In this document: positions 21,614 to 23,210 of the stretch, in pieces
Layout of the letters: every line of letters starts with the position of its first letter
Numbering within the stretch: the stretch's first letter is position 1
Source: an uncultured Collinsella sp.
GTDB lineage: Bacteria > Actinomycetota > Coriobacteriia > Coriobacteriales > Coriobacteriaceae
DNA length: 23,210 nucleotides
Assembly: GCA_902489965.1 (NCBI GenBank)
Contig: CABUCA010000031.1
Span: 1 to 23,210 of the forward strand
Direction of reading: 5' to 3'
The notes under the pieces: generated by a model
Databases searched by the model: none
What the model was told of the DNA's origin: nothing
What the model saw: only the letters and a program-made list of their open reading frames with translations
Made by a program: the position numbers and the translations under genes

Positions 21614-21712
21614 ATTATTCAAGGATCCTTTCGCAGGCGCAGGATGCGCCCTGTGCGTGCGGCACGGCGGCCGCAGACCAAATTGCGATACCGAATTATC
21701 TTACCGCTGCTA

Positions 21713-21724
21713 ATTAACGTTAAT
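21713..21724. repeat. Perfect 12-bp palindrome in the galU leader
   Basis: ATTAACGTTAAT is a perfect palindrome 100 nt upstream of the galU ATG and downstream of its likely promoter. It could be an operator, but a single A/T-rich palindrome is weak evidence. Confidence 0.35.
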
Positions 21725-21779
21725 GCAGGCAAGCGCCATTCTTCAGCAGGTCAACGCAAATAATTGCTCGAATGGTGCA

Positions 21780-21808
21780 ATTTTATCGCCCAGCGGTAGC
21801 GACCCCAA
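21780..21808 (-). promoter_or_regulatory. Likely galU promoter
   Basis: On the minus strand TTGGGG (21808-21803) and TAAAAT (21785-21780) are 17 nt apart. The -10 is a five-of-six match. The leader to the galU ATG would be about 160 nt. Confidence 0.5.
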
Positions 21809-21864
21809 ACCACCGCAAACGGCGGCAATTTGCATGCCGAGCCACAAAATAAAGGGGTCATAAC

Positions 21865-21898
21865 AAAAAAGACGGGGCTCGCAACGCGAACCCCGTCT
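21865..21898 (-). terminator. Intrinsic terminator after rplL
   Basis: A 13-bp stem (21870-21882 with 21886-21898, AGACGGGG outer arm, one G-U pair) with a 3-nt loop is followed by six U residues on the minus strand. It lies 27 nt beyond the rplL stop codon. Confidence 0.9.
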
Positions 21899-21925
21899 GC
21901 AAAGAAATCTGGCGAGAGAGCCTGA

Positions 21926-22303
21926 TTACTTGAGGGTGACAGCAGCGCCAGCAGCCTCGAGCTTCTCCTTGGCAGCCTCGGCGTCCTCCTTCTTGGCACC
22001 CTCGAGAACAGCCTTGGGAGCGCCCTCGACGACCTCCTTGGCCTCCTTCAGGCCAAGGTTGGTGAGCTCACGGACGGCCTTGATGACCTGGATCTTGTTG
22101 TCGCCGAAGCCCTCGAGCACGACGTCAAACTCGGTCTTCTCCTCGGCCTCAGCAGCGCCAGCAGCGGGAGCGGCGACAACAGCGGCAGGAGCAGCGGCGG
22201 AAACGCCGAAGGTGTCCTCGATAGCCTTGACGAGCTCGGAAGCCTCGAGAAGGGTCATTTCCTTAAGAGCATCGATGATCTCATCGGTGGTAAGCTTAGC
22301 CAT
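21926..22303 (-). CDS. rplL: 50S ribosomal protein L7/L12
   Basis: The 125-residue protein forms the mobile stalk that recruits translation GTPases such as EF-G. The N-terminal dimerisation domain (TDEIIDALKEMTLLEASELV), the Ala/Pro hinge (about residues 37-55) and the C-terminal domain (EFDVVLEGFGDNKIQVIKAV) are in order. The ATG at 22303 is chosen from the family N-terminus MAKLTTDEI and an AAAGGA site 7 nt upstream; an open frame runs 11 codons further up without support. It follows rplJ after a 102-nt spacer with three hairpins. Confidence 0.97.
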   Translation of the reverse strand: MAKLTTDEIIDALKEMTLLEASELVKAIEDTFGVSAAAPAAVVAAPAAGAAEAEEKTEFDVVLEGFGDNKIQVIKAVRELTNLGLKEAKEVVEGAPKAVLEGAKKEDAEAAKEKLEAAGAAVTLK

Positions 22304-22322
22304 TTCTAAGTCCTTTCGGTTT

Positions 22323-22387
22323 CCGTGCGAATGCACGGAGATCAGTTAAAACACAGCGCGAATGCGCCAGGGGTGCGGCGTTGCCGC
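22323..22387 (-). other. Three tandem hairpins in the rplJ-rplL spacer
   Basis: Three short perfect stems follow one another: 22323-22338 (CCGTGC, 4-nt loop), 22356-22367 (GCGC, 4-nt loop) and 22375-22387 (GCGGC, 3-nt loop). The first two share the loop sequence GAAT on the plus strand (ATTC in the RNA). None has a U tract, so they are not terminators. They may mark a processing or stabilising region that helps L7/L12 exceed L10. Confidence 0.5.
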
Positions 22388-22405
22388 CGCGGGTGAAAAC
22401 AGCGA

Positions 22406-22927
22406 CTAGGCTGCCTTCTGCTCGGAGACCTGCTGGATCGAACGAGCGAGACCAGAGGAAACGCCGTTGACGCAGACAGCGATGTCGCGAGCGAAACCGG
22501 AGATGAGACCGGCGATCTGGCCGAGAAGCTGATCCTTGGTGGGCAGCTCGGCGATAGCCTTAACATCATCAGCGGAAACGGCCTTGCCGTCGGAGATACC
22601 GCCCTTGATCTCAAGGACGCCCTTGGACTTAGCGGAGAAGTCCTTAAGGGCCTTAGCGGCCTCGACCGGCTCGGACTCGTAGAACACATAAGCGACGGGG
22701 CCGGCGAGGATCTCGTCGAGCTCGGGCTGCTCCTGGTTCTTGAGTGCGATCTTGACCAGGTTGTTCTTGTAGACCTTCATCTCGGCGCCGCACTCGCGAA
22801 GCTGATGACGCAGCTCCTGAGCCTGCTTAACCGTCAGACCGTTGTAATTGACGACGAACAGACCGGCGTTCTCGGCGATACGGGACTCGATCTCTGCAAC
22901 CTTGTCGATTTTGTACTGCTGGGGCAT
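22406..22927 (-). CDS. rplJ: 50S ribosomal protein L10
   Basis: The 173-residue protein anchors L7/L12 dimers to the ribosome. The N-terminal RNA-binding domain shows NYNGLTVKQAQELRHQLR and VYKNNLVKIAL; the C-terminal helix that binds L7/L12 is present. The ATG has GGAGG 8 nt upstream. The gene is preceded by a long leader with an attenuator-like hairpin and a strong promoter, typical of the L10 operon, whose product represses its own synthesis. Confidence 0.97.
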   Translation of the reverse strand: MPQQYKIDKVAEIESRIAENAGLFVVNYNGLTVKQAQELRHQLRECGAEMKVYKNNLVKIALKNQEQPELDEILAGPVAYVFYESEPVEAAKALKDFSAKSKGVLEIKGGISDGKAVSADDVKAIAELPTKDQLLGQIAGLISGFARDIAVCVNGVSSGLARSIQQVSEQKAA

Positions 22928-23137
22928 GAATTACACCTCCTCGAATTCTTTCCGGGCACGGTCCGCCACAAGGACGTGACGGGGGCATGTCCAAAAAGAA
23001 AGCCCCCGCGCTGCATGAGCGACGGGGGCGAGAAGACATATCTACTCGACCACCTCGGCTGGCGGGAAGTCCCATTAAGCTCCCGGGCGATGCCCGTTTG
23101 CGCCGGCTGTCTCTGGCAGCGGATTCGTGCGTGAACC
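22928..23137 (-). ncRNA. L10-type ribosomal protein leader RNA
   Basis: About 210 nt lie between the predicted transcription start and the rplJ ATG. They can form several hairpins, including GGGC-ATC-GCCC near 23078-23090 and an intrinsic terminator-like stem at 22993-23029. Position and layout match known L10 leaders, in which L10 with L7/L12 binds to control expression. I did not verify the family consensus base by base. Confidence 0.55.
22993..23029 (-). terminator. Attenuator hairpin in the rplJ leader
   Basis: The stem pairs GCCCCCG at 23002-23008 with CGGGGGC at 23023-23029, and an inner CGCT/AGCG stem extends it. On the minus strand TTTCTTTTT follows. It lies before rplJ within the same transcript, so it probably acts as a regulated terminator. 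Confidence 0.75.
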
Positions 23138-23143
23138 GAAAGT

Positions 23144-23172
23144 ATTATGGCGGGGACCCCGGCGTCGGTCAA
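23144..23172 (-). promoter_or_regulatory. Promoter of rplJ-rplL
   Basis: On the minus strand TTGACC (23172-23167) and CATAAT (23149-23144) are exactly 17 nt apart, five of six matches each. Transcription would start near 23137. This is the strongest promoter match in the window. Confidence 0.75.
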
Positions 23173-23210
23173 CGGAAAACCGGGCTGCACACAATTCCAC
23201 CATCCGGCCG

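Noticed and set aside
23173..23210. Possible upstream gene end at the right edge
   Set aside because: The 38 nt upstream of the rplJ promoter contain no recognisable coding or RNA signal.

Overview
The window looks like part of a chromosome of a high-GC anaerobic actinobacterium of the class Coriobacteriia, most likely Collinsella or a close relative. This rests on gene content and protein character: actinobacterial-type ribosomal proteins and RNA polymerase combined with a Firmicutes-style fatty-acid operon built around FabK. No database search was possible, so the genus is an inference. Nearly every gene lies on the minus strand; only birA is on the plus strand.

Read in the direction of transcription (right to left), the layout is as follows. 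(1) 23172-21865: rplJ-rplL, with a strong promoter, a long L10-type leader containing an intrinsic terminator/attenuator, three small hairpins between the two genes, and a final terminator. (2) 21808-20653: galU alone, with its own promoter and terminator; it separates rplJL from rpoBC, which are usually adjacent. (3) 20627-12381: rpoB-rpoC, preceded by a promoter and a LexA-like palindrome and ended by a terminator. (4) 12375-10137: an accessory module with an ECF sigma factor and a membrane-anchored partner, bracketed by 31-bp inverted repeats and by two copies of a 194-bp hairpin element. (5) 10082-6484: rpsL-rpsG-fusA-rpsJ, with its own promoter and a terminator after rpsJ. (6) 6431-5655: birA, convergent with rpsJ and divergent from fabH. 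(7) 5551-1: fabH-acpP-fabK-fabD-fabG-fabF-accB, a type II fatty-acid synthesis operon that runs off the left edge inside accB.

The housekeeping genes work together in protein and RNA synthesis (S12, S7, EF-G, S10, L10, L7/L12, beta, beta-prime) and in membrane lipid supply. BirA attaches biotin to AccB, the carrier of acetyl-CoA carboxylase, which feeds malonyl units to FabD and FabH.

The least ordinary content is: the paired 194-bp element, whose two copies differ at many stem positions by matched changes that keep base pairing; the sigma module it flanks, inserted between rpoC and rpsL; a C-terminal extension of RpoC with a helix-hairpin-helix resembling the alpha-subunit C-terminal domain; a rewritten and enlarged fork-loop 2 in RpoB; twin 17-bp operator-like repeats before fabH; and an arginine at S12 position 88, where lysine is usual and arginine is a known streptomycin-resistance substitution.
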